64,000 bases of DNA from Rhynchosporium graminicola (Eukaryota > Ascomycota > Leotiomycetes > Helotiales > Ploettnerulaceae), in NCBI GenBank assembly GCA_900074885.1, contig FJUW01000008.1:188495-252494 (forward strand), in the 5' to 3' direction. The notes beneath the pieces are model-generated. The model did not search any database and was not told where the DNA came from. It worked only from the letters and a program-made list of their open reading frames with translations. Of the stretch, positions 1-11,979 are shown piece after piece. Each line of letters starts with the position of its first letter. Position 1 is the first letter of the stretch. The position numbers were made by a program, and so were the translations under genes.

Positions 1-101
1 CTGCTCCAGGTACGTAAGGAGCAAATCGTCCGCAGACGGGGCTTTGTCCCCCCCGGCCCCCTTCTCCCAAAATCTTCCTTACCCGACTCCCCGAATTCGC
101 T

Positions 102-944
102 TCACGTGATTAGAAGCAGCAGACAGTATCTCTCTCCAATTTCATTCAGTTTTCTCACCTATGCTATATTCTCAAGCGACATCTCCCATCTCGTTTCCTC
201 AAATTCCTCGTTCTCGTGACCTTGAGGAAGTGTGATCCAAACGTCCTCTGAGAAGTACGATGACTCGTTGTAGGAGCCAATCTTACATCCTCTGATGAAG
301 CCTAGAGATCCGAGATCTATCAAGTACAGGTACCCTTTAGAACTACGTGGGAAAGGCTCTCTATCAAGCTCGTCCACAAAAACCAGTTTCTGTAAATCTT
401 CGGCTTGCCTTAAAAACCTTGGGAATCCCCAGAACAAATGAGTTCTGACATGAACCGCGAGCTTTTAGACTGGTCGAATAATAGTACCGAGTTGATTCAT
501 GACTTCGTCCACATCCGCGGATCCAGGCTCATCAGGAAGGTCCAGAAATATCGTGTCTCGGAACCAGTCGACAAATGTGACACCGCTATAGTTACCTTGG
601 AACCTGATTCGGCTGTAATATCTCAGGACTTCAGATCGAGACTCGTGATTAACGTACAGCAGTTCAATTCGAGATGCCTCCACCCTGACTTCGCAGCTTG
701 CCGCTCTCCGGTCGAATTTTGAAGTTATCGTGACAACACGCGGTAATAGTGCTAAAGTCCAAATTCTGACTCGGACTTCAGGTGGAAGTTTTGGGAAGCA
801 TCCGAAGGTAGGTACTTCGTCCTCTATCGCTTCGCGAATTCGAACCATATATTCATCTCCTCGACATGCTCGACGATGGGGAGTCCGAAGCTTCAAGAGT
901 CGTTGGTAAGCAGGAGATAGTGGACGTGCAGGGAGAGGCAGCAT
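102..944 (-). pseudogene. 2EXR-domain protein, broken by two in-frame stops
   Basis: The frame starts at an ATG at 944 and runs without frameshift to a TGA at 102-104. It holds the F-box-like 2EXR start (FPKLPPEVRVRIW), then NHESRSEVLRYY and DTIFLDLPDEP. A TAA at 465-467 interrupts it where the intact paralog at 62772-63602 has Gln, so CAA to TAA is likely. Alignable sequence resumes at once (LFWGFPRFLRQ, LQKLVFVDE, WEMSLENI). A second stop, TAG at 159-161, is followed by about 18 more codons that match the paralog's C-terminus. 2EXR proteins are a large fungal family of unknown function. A pseudogene is favoured over readthrough because there are two stops. The family call rests on the shared N-terminal motif and the paralog. 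Confidence 0.8.
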
Positions 945-1254
945 CTTTGATTCCGAAGTGAGACTGCGGAGTGAAAGCTTTAAAAGTAACCATAGGGTCT
1001 GGTTCACAGGCTATAATGGCTGCCGCCAACTCGGGGTTGCCTAAACAGGTGGGCTGCTTGATCGAGGTCGCAATAGGGATTGCCTAATTCGGCAGATACT
1101 TCTTTGTTAATCACCTCTCGCGCAACATACTCCACCAAATCTTCGCCGCAAACATATTAATTCGCCACTACTCGCTTCAAATGGATATGGCAAAGTGTGA
1201 TATCATGACGTCCGACTGAGACTTGTCCGAACCGCAGCGTACTTCCCAGTCGAC

Positions 1255-1769
1255 ATGGACTCAATCACTAAGGTAAGGATTCCACCCTGCAATTCACGCC
1301 GCTGACTTGATTGCAGCTAGAGCCTTCCCTTACGATTGACGTAGTCGACTTTAAGGAGCCACGAACGCCGACGATGACAGCTCTCAACGTGGCTAAGCTG
1401 CATGATTGGCAATCGCGCATCAAGGACGCCGAATCAGAACTTGCCATGGAGCGCAAGAGACTCTACTAGGAGAGGAAGAGGACTCGGCGACTCCAGAATA
1501 AGGTCAACACGTATCACAACAGTTTGACAATCTCGAAACGCATTAGTAACAAGGCAATAGCCCAGTGCCAGTCCTTGTTGCATACGAATGCTCAACTCGC
1601 CCAAGAAGTGCAAAAGCAGAAGGCAGCGGTTGAGACTTTGGAGACCTTGATCCAGAAGCTTTATACTCAATCTAAAGAAGGAAGCGTACTCACACAAGTA
1701 CCCGTGTGGCAGGCAGCAGGTATTGGGCCTTTGTCGATTGGCATGGAGGGTATTGTTAAGGTGGATTAG
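1255..1769 (+). pseudogene. Small coiled-coil protein, one in-frame TAG
   Basis: Exon 1 (MDSITK) ends at 1272. The intron 1273-1316 (44 bp) has a GTAAGG donor and TTGCAG acceptor. Exon 2 runs to a TAG at 1767. The product is about 155 residues, rich in Lys, Glu, Gln and Arg, with a long predicted coiled coil from about residue 40 to 120. A TAG at 1467-1469 cuts the frame between RKRLY and ERKRTRR; Gln there would suit the helix. There is no known domain. It is one of several small coiled-coil genes in the first 17 kb. The function is unknown. A translation restart after the TAG cannot be ruled out from sequence. Confidence 0.6.
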
Positions 1770-1903
1770 ATAAGGAAGGGAATTGGACTTCTGCCGAATA
1801 TAGTGAAATTGTGCCTGATAACAGATATAACTTGATATCTACAGGAGATGGAAGCACATCATGATATATTTTGGTTCATATCAATACTGCATATAAGCTT
1901 GGA

Positions 1904-3155
1904 CTATGATGATGCATTTTCACCGTTTTGCCCCAAACTTGCACGCCTAGAACTCTTAAAAACTCCCTCTGCTTCCGAACTAGTATCGTGCTCGGAAGTA
2001 GATGCAGTCTGTTGACTAACCGTTGCTGCAGCAATGGCTTGTTCCCAGTTCGCGCTTGCTAGAGTTTGATACTCCTTTTCTTCTCTGAGCATATCTTCTA
2101 CCACCTTGCATTCCAGTTCTGTCTAGCTCACGTCTCTGGGTGTCAATTTCTTGGAACTTCTTCTTTCACATCGACTTCAACAGATATTCACTGCGCCCTA
2201 GGTCATCGATGACTTGTTGTGAATCCTGTCGCAAACGCGACAGCATTCGTACGCAAGTATCATTGTCAAGTATGACGGCGAAATATTCCACTTCCGCTAT
2301 GAAATGCTGGACTGTAATTGCAGTCGCTCGGATTATGTGGACAGCAGTGTGTCGTAGTTGTGCTATCGAATTGAGAAGCTTGGGAAAAGGCTTTCCGAGT
2401 TCGACTAGCTTCTCGGCGTCGAACTTGTCCTCGTTGCGACGAAACACCCGGGCCCAAATATTGAGCTCTACAGCTTCCGGGCAGTCCCATCCCTCCTTCA
2501 ATATTATGTCACCCACTTTTTTACACACAAAAAATAGCAAGCATTTTTAAGTGTGGCTTGTATCTGAACCAGAAGCCGATGTTGAGTCTGGACAGGTATG
2601 TACACTGGATGGATATAAGGACGGAAAAGTCAGGCTCGCACATGTTAAGGAACGTGTTTGAGGCCGAGTAGTCGACACCTGGGCTATTATATGTAAGTAG
2701 CAATGAAGAGTCTAACAGTTTGGTATAACAAACCTGGTTCTTTTCCTTTGGCCCCTAAGGTAAGCTCTAGTTCATTGACTCCCAGTGTAGCCCATGTCTC
2801 TTGAAGCCTATTAACAGCGTCTCTGATAGCATCCGAATCACTTCTTGCTGCTTCGGCTTCTGAGACCATACGCTCTGGGCTTTGAGCAGGGGAAACGTCG
2901 CAAACCTCCGGGAAACGAATTTTGGCCGTGAGGGTTGTGCAAAAATATCATCCTGTAGAAGAGCCTTGGCGGTATTACAGACATTTTCAATATTGTGTTC
3001 GGCTACTAGCGCGCGTACCTCCACATCTTTATTGTCCAGAAGCTTCAGGATCCGCTTCCCGATCTTCTTAAGGTACACAACTCTGCATCCGGTCCCTTGA
3101 ACACATTTTTGAGAGCCAAGTATACCAATCTTTTATCTGGACGGTTCTTGGCCAT
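1904..3155 (-). pseudogene. Fungal coiled-coil hypothetical protein, several frameshifts
   Basis: Coding-like segments follow each other on the minus strand but change frame. The first starts at an ATG at 3155 (MAKNRPDKRL). Next comes KIGKRILKLLDNKDVEVRA to about 2870, then DAVNRLQETWATLG to an apparent GT-AG intron near 2735-2660. The last includes GWDCPEAVELNIWARVFRR, a motif I associate with a Pezizomycotina family of unknown function. A TGA lies at 2166-2168 and another frame change near 2115, before the tail ending at 1904. At least four disruptions make this a pseudogene. Unlike most broken genes here, it carries mainly indels. The C-terminal part (EMLREEKEYQ-like) is probably helical. 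Confidence 0.55.
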
Positions 3156-4453
3156 TAGGATTGGATAGAAGAAGAGGCAAAGGGCATGTGTTCGAAAGGA
3201 GCTGGAATTGGAAGGAAAATCCGGGACGATGTGAGCAAGATGTAAAAAATTTGGGGATTTCTTTCAGCAGCAGGGGAGGTTCTAATGATAGTGGAATGTC
3301 AGCCGATGGCATGACGCAGAAAGAGCGGGATAGCTTGTATATGTCTAAGGCGCATGCCAAGGAGAGGTAATAAGCTTGGGAGCAAAATTGAGATACGGGG
3401 TAATCAAAAGTCACTAGTGGCTTGATCAGAAGCGCCAACCGAGAATTTGGTGCATGGACTCCTCCATTTATGGCATCTTGCGATGGTGATAGGAGATGGA
3501 GAGGACGCTTTGTGCAACCTTTTACAGGTTGGGAGAACGCTGCAAGAAATGGAACTAGCATCGCAGAATGGAGAAGACAATTTGAGAGAGGTAAAATATG
3601 GCCCTTGAAGTTGGAAGAGGACAATGGCTGTTGGAGGTCGTTGGATATTCGAAGTGGGGAAAGCGGGTGGGGCGAGGCTCCAGAGCTAAGCGAGCCATTG
3701 TTTACTTCAAGGACTAGGTTTTCTGGACAATGGGTATAGATGAATTGACGTCAAATCCACTCCTTTCGTCATTTCAATGCTCCCGCCAGGATTTTGTACT
3801 CCCTTAGACGAGTAGATTGCTGGAAGAGAGGAGAGGGCATGCGGCAGGGCGATTAGTATATTTTGCGAAGTCACGTTACCAAATACAGATCTGACGATAA
3901 TTTTCTCAGATTCAATCTCTACCCAGCCTTATTGAACATACTCATACTTTTACGATATATAGTATCTCCAGATTCAATCTAACCGGCATCAATTCTCAAG
4001 ACTGTGTAGCAATATTGACGGGTAGTCAATAGCAAGGGTAAAGAAAACAAGGTTTCTGGTTATGTGCTAGGTACAATGGTGCTCAAGACAGGGAAAATAG
4101 CGTAGTAGGTCAATTTCAGGGAAGGGAATGTGATGATATGAAAAGATATGAAACAGCATAAAGAGATAACAATACAAACACAGGTCCAGCCTTGCATAAA
4201 CTCTTTCTTTTTTAATCCTAGTCTTCCAAGTTGGTCAGTACGTAAATCAAGGATTTGACAAAAGATTATATACCCTTGAGGACAAAGCATTTTTGAATCT
4301 GAAAGCACTCGAGGAAGACGTGTTTGTACGCATTTAGAAAGGAAAAACGAGGTAACCAATGTTGAATAGGCTCCTCAGGCTTAATCTTCTGCTATAATTA
4401 GCATAAGCGTATCAATGAGTGGGGTTTTCTTTACCATAAAAGGACTGGACCTT
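3156..4453. other. No recognisable gene
   Basis: Open frames occur here (+ 3422-3739; - 3133-3624; - 4060-4359), but none shows a recognisable domain, clear splice sites or convincing protein composition. The stretch may hold the flanks of the genes on either side. Confidence 0.4.
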
Positions 4454-6327
4454 CTACTTCTCAAACACTAGCTGACGCAACAACTGATTCAAATCCTGCA
4501 TTTCCTTTTTCAACCCGGATATTTCGTCTTACATCTCCTTCTTCATTCCGGCAACCTCTTCTGCAGTAACGCTGCTCCTCGAATCACTTCTCCCTCCATT
4601 GTTAGCCGAATAAACACTTGATCTGGAAAGGTTCCTGCCTCGGCGTTCCTTGAGAAGCTTCACTGTTCGATCTTTCGGTACAAACAAGTCTCGCTCATCG
4701 AGTTGATCTCCCCTCATCAGTGCCTCTCTGCTGCGACGTTTCGCCGTAGGGCTTTCGATGACTATCTTTCTTAGCTCTCTTCTTCCCAATGGCTCTATCG
4801 TCCAAGCTGGGGTCTTGCCGTTTCGTTTCTCGCATTGTTATATTTCAAAGTCTGCGTCAGTTTGTCCGAGCATCTTTCGCAGTGCGGTCCTGCTTAGCAC
4901 ACTCTCCGTCTTGTCCTTGAACAGAACGAGACTATAACCAGGGGGATGGCGAGGCGTATTACTGGACCTCAAACTGAAAGGCTTCGCAGTGAAGTCAATT
5001 AGTGACTTGAATGAGTCTGCGTCGCCCTGCGTGACGTGCTTTTCGGAATAGCGAGCATCGAAGATTTGATCCCTTGGCAAGCTCAGATATCCACTTATCG
5101 CCTTTCTACTGATATCTTCACCCGAGACTAGTTTAATGAGATTCTCCTTCTCGTCTTTTACGATAAATTAGTATCCCGTGATAATCTTCTCTGGTGGCCC
5201 CCGAAGGCCATCTTCCCCCATGCGACGAACTATACGTTCTCGTGGAAGCATTGCTATGATCTTTTCCCCTGTCAACGTATGCCCTGGTATGAAAGTTACC
5301 ATAGTATTATCCTGAGAGGACCTCGGTTCGCCGGTCCTAGTAGATTCGCCACCTTTGTTACTGTCTTGCTTGGATTGGCGGGGCGAATTGCCACCCATGG
5401 GTTTGAAGCCTAAAGCTTCATAACACTATCCAGAACTATATTCATGCTTAGTGATAGTATTCTTGAGAGCCTTCTCGATTGCTTCCATCTTTTCCAGTGC
5501 AATCGAGTCATGGGGGTCGTTCTTGAGCTTCTCCCAATATGGCTTCGCAAGAAGGGCTTGACTCTCGAAGATAGTGTATTGGATGAAGAAATGGCCCAAT
5601 TCTTTCTCAGCTAAGCCGTCAGTCTTGTTCTGGGCTTTGATTTGCTTGTTAAATTTGTCCACTTCTTTCATCATCTGTGATTTCTCGCGTTTCGAAGGTG
5701 GGTCGTCTAGTATCCCTTGGATCAATAGTGTTGCGTCCCTGTAAACAGCCTTGATAGCCGCGTTCGGTCTCAGAGTGGTCATTTCCTCGGCTTCAATGCT
5801 ATTATCACTTTCGTTACCGGAATCACTGCCTTCGAAAGCGTTGTCGGCGAACTCTTCGCCAAATGGCCTCTCGGGCGGGTCAGGAGGTGTATATCTCTCG
5901 GGTGCCTTGTCATAAGACCTCCTCTCGCTGGAATCTTCCAGGACCGCGTAAGCAGTTGAGAGCTCTGCAAATAATGTTAGATCTAGATATTTAGATATAG
6001 GTAGGCTAACATACTTTTGAAGGCTAGCTCGGCATTTGGCCATGCTGTTTTGTCAGGGTATGTGAGCTTAGCGAGCTTCCGGTATTGCTTTTTGAGCTGA
6101 TCAGATAAGAAATCTTTCTCCAAATCAAGAATAGTATAGTAATCGCTGCTGCCCATAATCCGCTTGATTTCACAGTAGGAATCTTAGGTTTGTTAAGGGT
6201 CAACCGGAGGTGGTGGACCTTTTGCTGGATCTGGCATGTTTGTATCTTCTGATAGCGGTTCGTCTTCAACAAAGGGATTTCTGCTAGTTGTTAAAGGTGC
6301 CATAGCGTCCTGACCAGAGGATGCCAT
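4454..6327 (-). pseudogene. J-domain (Hsp40/DnaJ-like) protein, six in-frame stops
   Basis: Starts at ATG 6327 and ends at TAG 4454-4456. An intron at 5965-6014 (donor GTATGT, acceptor TTGCAG) splits the J-domain. Helix II reads LKKQYRKLAKL and helix III continues after the intron as LSTAYAVLEDSSERRSYDK. The HPD loop that triggers Hsp70 ATPase activity reads YPD, a His to Tyr change (CAC to TAC). The frame then runs to a C-terminal coiled coil without frameshift. It is cut by two stops (both TAA) in the N-terminal linker, TAG at 5426-5428, and TAA at 5168-5170, 4838-4840 and 4529-4531. At 4529 the stop sits in MKKEM-stop-DE, while the next heptad reads KKEMQDL, so Gln was very likely lost. 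It was probably a co-chaperone; its partner is unknown. Confidence 0.75.
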
Positions 6328-6736
6328 GTTTTCGCGAGTCTGGTTCGGCTGAAACTTATCTTTAAACGACTATACAAGGATATCCATTCCTCACCACACG
6401 AGAGGGATGTGGAGGAAGCTTTCAGGTGGACAAAGGACAGATACTTATAGGTATCGCTATAAAATTGAAGATCGAGGCGCTACAAGAATGGCATCTGTGC
6501 ATTGGACTGTATTATATTGGCGGATGCTTTTATCAAGATACGGCTTATATAAGAGCTTCATCAGACATATGCCCCTTCTCTATCATGCAAATCAAGCGTG
6601 AGAGTGCCCGACTCATGGGATATCAGCTGAATTCTGACTTATTAACCGCCGACTGAAGAGTCTCCCATATGCGTTAGGATTTTGCGTCTCACTCTATGGA
6701 AATCTGTATCCGACTTCAAGTTAACCTAAGCTTAAT
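6328..6736. other. Intergenic, short ORFs only
   Basis: Overlapping short plus-strand ORFs (6407-6601, 6426-6656) have no recognisable domain. This may be the upstream region of the minus-strand J-domain gene. Confidence 0.4.
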
Positions 6737-7228
6737 ATGTTCCGATTGACTCTCCCGGCTTATACACTCGTCATTCTGGAGGGCTTGGCTCGCGCCACAT
6801 CAGTTTTACCTAGATCTGCAGCCGCTTTGACAACAACCTCAGCCCAGAGCTTCACTTCCAGTATTATCACCTTTACTGACTCCAAGTATCCCAACCACAA
6901 TAGCTCTGTCCGAATCGCAGTGACCACTGTCGTCGTCTTATGTCCAATCATATCAGGAAGAGTAACAGGTTCAGTCTATTTACCAGACCGGTCCCCCGGA
7001 CCATTCGCTTGGTCAAATCAGACTTTCCATAATACTAGCTCTGCGAAGACGAGTTCCGCACTAGTATCAAGCTCACAACCTATCGATATGGCAACCCCGT
7101 TATCAATGAGCCCAAATTTGATCTTCGACAATGGCCCGACACCTCTTCTTCCTATTCCCATGTCAACAGATTCCACGTTGGCTATAAGTTCGGGACGTCG
7201 TATGATCTACGGGGATCCTTTTCTCTAG
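6737..7228 (+). CDS. Hypothetical Ser/Thr-rich protein, possibly secreted
   Basis: An uninterrupted 163-codon frame starts at ATG. The N-terminus (MFRLTLPAYTLVILEGLARA) is hydrophobic and could be a signal peptide or anchor. The rest is rich in Ser, Thr and Pro with several N-glycosylation-like sites (NSS, NQT, NTS), as in fungal wall or secreted proteins. There is no recognised domain and no cysteine pattern. No intron is visible. It could also be a chance ORF or a fragment of a longer gene, so the call is weak. Confidence 0.35.
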   Translation: MFRLTLPAYTLVILEGLARATSVLPRSAAALTTTSAQSFTSSIITFTDSKYPNHNSSVRIAVTTVVVLCPIISGRVTGSVYLPDRSPGPFAWSNQTFHNTSSAKTSSALVSSSQPIDMATPLSMSPNLIFDNGPTPLLPIPMSTDSTLAISSGRRMIYGDPFL

Positions 7229-8299
7229 CTCTTCTTAGCAATGGTGAACATGGGAATAAGATGAGGGATCACTTGCAGTAAATAGAATGGCTATTCGAAA
7301 CAGGGCTTAGCTTTGGGTGTAATATTGTCTAAGATTCAATTTTTGTCGGACGGAGAAGAATCGTGCATTAAAATAAGATTTATCTCGCATTAGTTAGCTA
7401 CTTAAAAGCCTCTCATCCTAAAAGCCTCACTCGTTTACTCGAAGACTTTCATCTCTGCATCTTTCAATCCTTATTATAGACCTGGTGAGTTCTTCTGTCT
7501 ATTTCTTTTAGTTTCAGCACAACTCAATACTGATAATCATAAAGTCAGCATCAAGAAAAAGTTTCCTGTTCGAGTGGAAGAACTGATAAGAAGCTATCAC
7601 GTAGGTCCAAGTAGTAACCTTGAATTTATGCGACTTTCTAAGCCTTCTTTACCAGTATATTTCGTGATGAAGATATTCCTCTCTTCAACTATTGCTATTG
7701 TATATTCACACCACCTCCTTAACGGCGCCCTTAGCCTGCTTCAACACATTCGGCTCCAGTATCCTTTCTCGTAGTGTATTTTCTGGTTGGAAAGAGGCTG
7801 AGCGGAAGATCGGATTTAAATCTTGCACAGAATCATGGCGATTGTCCACGTCCTGGCGTGAGTCCTTCGCAATATTGACGATACGTGGTCCTTGCAGCTC
7901 GGTGCCATCAATCGCCACTTTTTTGAGATGCTTCGGTACACTAAACGCCATTCCACAACCGCAAAACATGATGAGTCTAGACGTTACTTAGCATGTTGTC
8001 GATGATACAAGAAATATGGAACTAACGGTATAAAAGATACGAGGCAAGTAAAAGCAATAGATACGAGATGCGATGATAATGTATCAACAACTAGGATGAA
8101 GCTAATACCTGGTTATTATATTGAGTATTTCAGCTGGAGCAAGATATCATACCGCAAAAGTTTTACAACTATAATATCCATAGTTCAGCAGAGCATATGC
8201 CAAATGTTTCATATTCCTAGATCTGAGCCTAAGGACAAAAATATCTCAGCGCCGTATGCCACTACATATACCAGGACACAAGTCCTATCTTCTTAAGCC
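7229..8299. other. Intergenic; one weak minus-strand ORF
   Basis: A minus-strand frame at 7706-7969 (87 codons; contains LKKVAIDGTELQGPRIVNIA) has coding-like composition but no recognisable family. Plus-strand ORFs overlap it. Nothing else is recognised. Confidence 0.35.
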
Positions 8300-8760
8300 G
8301 AACATATCAATATCAAGATAGCAAGCATATGCTTAAACCACCGACAAAGGATTTTGAAGCTATATAATTAGGCATGTGCCCGGTGACAAATGAAGCCGAG
8401 GAGGTTCTTGATCGTAAATACAGAAACAAAAATAGGAACTTCAAATTCAGTATAGACTCTTATGATGAAAGTTTCCAAGGATATGCTTATTACATGGTAT
8501 ATTTCAGGCGCATGAAGATTTAGGCATATGCATTTCATGTCTGCGACGCCAGGACATCTCTAGATTTAAGCATACGCATTTGTGACAAATTAAGCCGAGG
8601 AAGTCCCGATTAGGCTGAGGATAACTTGATCCACACGAAATGGAAGCATATCTAGATTTGAAAATATACCCCTCCAGTAAGTGATGATAACGGGAATCCT
8701 TCTTCAAACGTATACAACCTTATATTTCTAAATTAACACATGTGACGTTTTCTAGGTAGC
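8300..8760. repeat. Diverged copies of the GCATATGC satellite
   Basis: Several degenerate units resemble the large array at 21.1-25.5 kb: GATTTAGGCATATGCA near 8517, GATTTAAGCATACGCA near 8563, and tails resembling the GAGACAAGCG part of the unit. There is no convincing gene. Confidence 0.55.
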
Positions 8761-9044
8761 TCATGTCAATAGAGCACAAATATTGAAGTCCGAGCAAGCC
8801 TGGAATTAAGTCTGCGAGACAGTTGTATTCTGATTCCAGCATTTTGAACAGCAGGTTTGATAAGAAGCAGGTTCTCTGGGGGGTGCTCAACTTAATGTAT
8901 CTCGTGTAAGAGAAAGTGTCAAGTGACTCGAGTTAAAGCTCCTGAGTAGCCGAGGTACAGCGAAAACGAGCGAGACTTATGAAGGATTTCAACCTGAAGA
9001 AAATGGCAGCATGAAAATTTGATTCTGATATCTAATGAGGACCT

Positions 9045-10976
9045 TCACCACTCGTCTGCTTTGGGAAGCCACATGGGTACTATGACCAGAATGACAAATT
9101 CGGCCAGTCCAGGCACACGTGCCGCCACATGCTCGCATATTGGCCTCACGTCTTGCTTCATGTAATTGAAATGTTCTTCATTACCTCTGGCAATGCGATT
9201 ATTTTTTGGCATAGGAAGCGCGTCTCTGAAAGTGAAAGTCAACTCTTCGGGTCCTATATAGTCATCAAAACCCACCTCCCGCGCAAACCAAGCGAAGAAA
9301 TCAGTATTCTTCACGCCGGGACCAAGCACCGCACCAGGATATGATCCACTCATACGCCAGAATTTGTCAATCTGGATACGGACAGTGATTTAGGGCGGTG
9401 CAAGACTTGTGTTTCCTATTTCGAATCTTTGCGTGTGACCTCGCGCACGTATATCGTTTTGGAAGGTAGTCGTAGCAGGGCCACGATTCACGGTTTCCTG
9501 TGACGCAATAAGACTATAAGGTGGCGAAGATTGCTCTTGCGACATGAATCGAACATTTCGCTATGTGCATTGAGCGATCATGGATGCCGCTGTTCGTTTT
9601 GTTATTATTGACGACGTCGGCTGAGAAATAGGGCCACTCCTCTGGCTGGGGATGGTAGTAACTAGTATCCTGAACTCCTCGAGACTAGAATTCTCCGATA
9701 GACTAGTTGCAAATAACGTAAAGGCCATATGCTTCAAAGCTTGAAAGTTCGAGCGGTCTTTGGAGGCGATAATCGTTGACCAGTTGTATCCACCTGCAGC
9801 GACGTCTAGGGATTCAAACTTCAGCCTGTCGAGATACTCTCCGTTGTTAACGAGCCCTGAGTACTGGTCGAAGAACTCTATCACGCTCTGCGACATTAAA
9901 GCATTCACGTCGAGAATATATCCCCCCGTGGGTTGGTCAAGCGAAGGAAACAGGACTCTTCCTATTGATTGGAATTTCTGAGACGTGGCCGTATCATGCC
10001 CACGCCTAGACATAAGGGTAGCGACTTCATAGGCATATGACGGGTCGGGCGCCAATAACCGGTTGCATTTCCCTCTGCTAGAGTACTTGGACCCTATTTA
10101 GCTCTCTCCCGCCAGTGCACGCTTTGATTAGCGTGGCGGAGACTGCGACCGAGCTATTGGGGCCACCACGACTGGACGTATACCAGAAGATTCTATTGTC
10201 GGACCTTCCGGTGCTTGTCCGAAATCGTCTTGTTGCCTCGGGGGTGAATATTGTTTTGGCACTTTTGGATCCTCTTGCCCTGGTGCTTCTGATCGCAACG
10301 TTGGCGACGACAGACTGCCAGCTAACGGGGACGCCTGAGTTACAGAAAGTGGGCTATTCATCCCTATTTGTCCTAAGATAGCCGCCTCTAGTGAAGTCAC
10401 CGATATTGTAGCATCGCTATGTTTGATGCTATAGAGACGATTGAGAGCCGTTCGCTGCACTCCCTCCTGGTTGCTGGCAGCCGTGGACGAGCCCTCTCCA
10501 TCACAGGCCGAGGGACGTTGTGATAGAGTGCCAGATAAAACACTGAGCTCCCTGATTTTATCCGGTCGTAAATCAGCTTCGTCGAGTGCCGAGCCGGCAG
10601 TATTATGGAGTGCTAGATGACTGGCCTGTGGTGAATACTTCCTGGGAATTCCGTCGTGACTATGCTGGGCAGTTAGCGAAGGAGAGGACTCTGAATCTTG
10701 ATTCTGCCGAGTACTCTGTTGTTCAATGTGTTCCCTTCTCAAAGAGACTGTGCCTGGCAATGTGGATGTTGAAGGGTCAGTTTCTGATGCTTCATGAGGT
10801 CTTTCGTCTATGTCTACATTCATAGTATTAACATCAATGAAAGGCTTGTTTCTAGGGAGTGATCTCACCAATGCAATCGGAGGTGCTCGTGTCACTGGCC
10901 GCAATAACTGGATCGTCTGTTCGCTGTTTCTTTACACTCCTACAAAGAGGCACGTCCGCTCCTCGCTATGATACAT
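9045..10976 (-). pseudogene. Unknown fungal protein, disordered N-terminus and conserved C-terminal domain, in-frame stops
   Basis: One minus-strand frame runs from about 10904 (ATG at 10823, or 10976 if a TAA is crossed) to a TGA at 9045 without frameshift. The N-terminal third is Ser/Pro/Gln-rich and probably disordered. The C-terminal half looks folded (NALMSQSVIEFFDQYSGLV; then VRIQIDKFWRMSGSYPGAVL, DFFAWFARE, IARGNEEHFNYMK). Stops lie at 10128-10130 (TAA), 10098-10100 (TAA), 9561-9563 (TAG) and 9390-9392 (TAA). I believe the C-terminal block recurs in other Leotiomycete proteins of unknown function, but this could not be searched. Confidence 0.5.
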
Positions 10977-10980
10977 GAGC

Positions 10981-11553
10981 TTATACAGAACATTGGACGG
11001 GAGATAAAACCTTGTCCTCTCCGACGGCTACAGCCACGCTGACAATCATATCACAGTGCTCGAGATGGGGCAAGCTTCGACACAAAGTGTACTCCGTCTG
11101 CCGGAAGGATTCTTCCTGAGCTGCCCAGGCAGTTTTCAAGAGTGCATGCTTGCTGAATCCGCAACCTCGCTGTATCAGCAAACAGTCCTTTTTCCATTGC
11201 AAAGTAATCTCGTGGATCAGGGCGGAGCACTTCGAAGCCAGTGCGCTCTTGTTAGGCTCTGTTGGGGGAAGGCTTGTCCGTCGTACAATGCTGTCGATGA
11301 GGGCCGAGAAGATAACAACTCTAGATGGGCCTATATGGTAGAGGTTGTGGCGATGCATCCATCGATAGATGTGATTTAGAAGCATTGGCGGCCATGAGGC
11401 ATCCTGGAGAATCATGAGCAAGCTTCTCACGTTGATTTCTACACCACATACCTTCTCGAGGAAAGCGACGTCAAGATTGCGAAGCGCCGACGCCTCATCT
11501 GAAGTCGTTCGAATGCTGTCAACATGCTGGGTATAGCGATCTGTGTTGGCCAT
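10981..11553 (-). CDS. Hypothetical protein, 190 residues, intact frame
   Basis: An uninterrupted frame from ATG 11553 (MANTDRYTQHVDSIRT). The longer version of this frame, to 11634, would need a TTG start. The product is mostly helical with Trp-rich segments (DASWPPMLLNHIYRWM; TLQWKKDCLL). It has no recognised domain. It lies just upstream of the broken gene at 9045-10976 on the same strand, in another frame. The two could be exons of one gene, but no good splice pair is visible between them. Confidence 0.45.
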   Translation of the reverse strand: MANTDRYTQHVDSIRTTSDEASALRNLDVAFLEKVCGVEINVRSLLMILQDASWPPMLLNHIYRWMHRHNLYHIGPSRVVIFSALIDSIVRRTSLPPTEPNKSALASKCSALIHEITLQWKKDCLLIQRGCGFSKHALLKTAWAAQEESFRQTEYTLCRSLPHLEHCDMIVSVAVAVGEDKVLSPVQCSV

Positions 11554-11694
11554 CGTAGTTGAGGGTGAGATCGGACTGAAAGACTGGCAGAGCTTTCCTC
11601 TTCCTTTGAAATAAAACTTGCAAATTGGAGACAAGACGATCTTTACTCTGACCTAAGCCATTATACGAAACTGGGTAAGCTATGAGTAACCTCG

Positions 11695-11815
11695 ACCGGC
11701 GACGAGAATGGCATATGCCTGATTTAGGGCTCGAATTGACGAAAGTGGCGTACGTCGCGGCGTGGAGATGGCATATGCTTCATTAAGGGCTGCAATTGAC
11801 AAGGATGGCGTAAGG
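11695..11815. repeat. Two-copy tandem repeat related to the GCATATGC satellite
   Basis: Two adjacent units of about 58 bp each contain GAGA(A)TGGCATATGC, then an AATTGAC block, then TGGCGTA. The core matches the dispersed satellite motif. It lies just upstream of the start of the 11553 gene. Confidence 0.5.
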
Positions 11816-11979
11816 TATACCCGCTTCTCCAGGATCAGTTAGTACCCCTATCCCTGATGAAAGTCAATATTTTACTAGTTCTGCGCCGCACACTTGACTT
11901 TGTCCAGGGCAGGCAATAATGCCAACAGAAACCTCGTAAATTTTGATGTCAAAGGATTCCGCCGGTAACGCAGAAGCCG

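Noticed and set aside
3133..3624. 163-codon minus-strand ORF
   Set aside because: Leu/Pro/Ser-rich with no domain, and it overlaps a plus ORF and the start of the 3155 pseudogene; coding not supported.
11554..11634. CCCH-type zinc finger at the start of the 10981-11634 frame (ICKFYFKGRGKLC)
   Set aside because: This part needs a TTG start, lacks the His of the motif and lies upstream of a good ATG at 11553; probably 5' leader.
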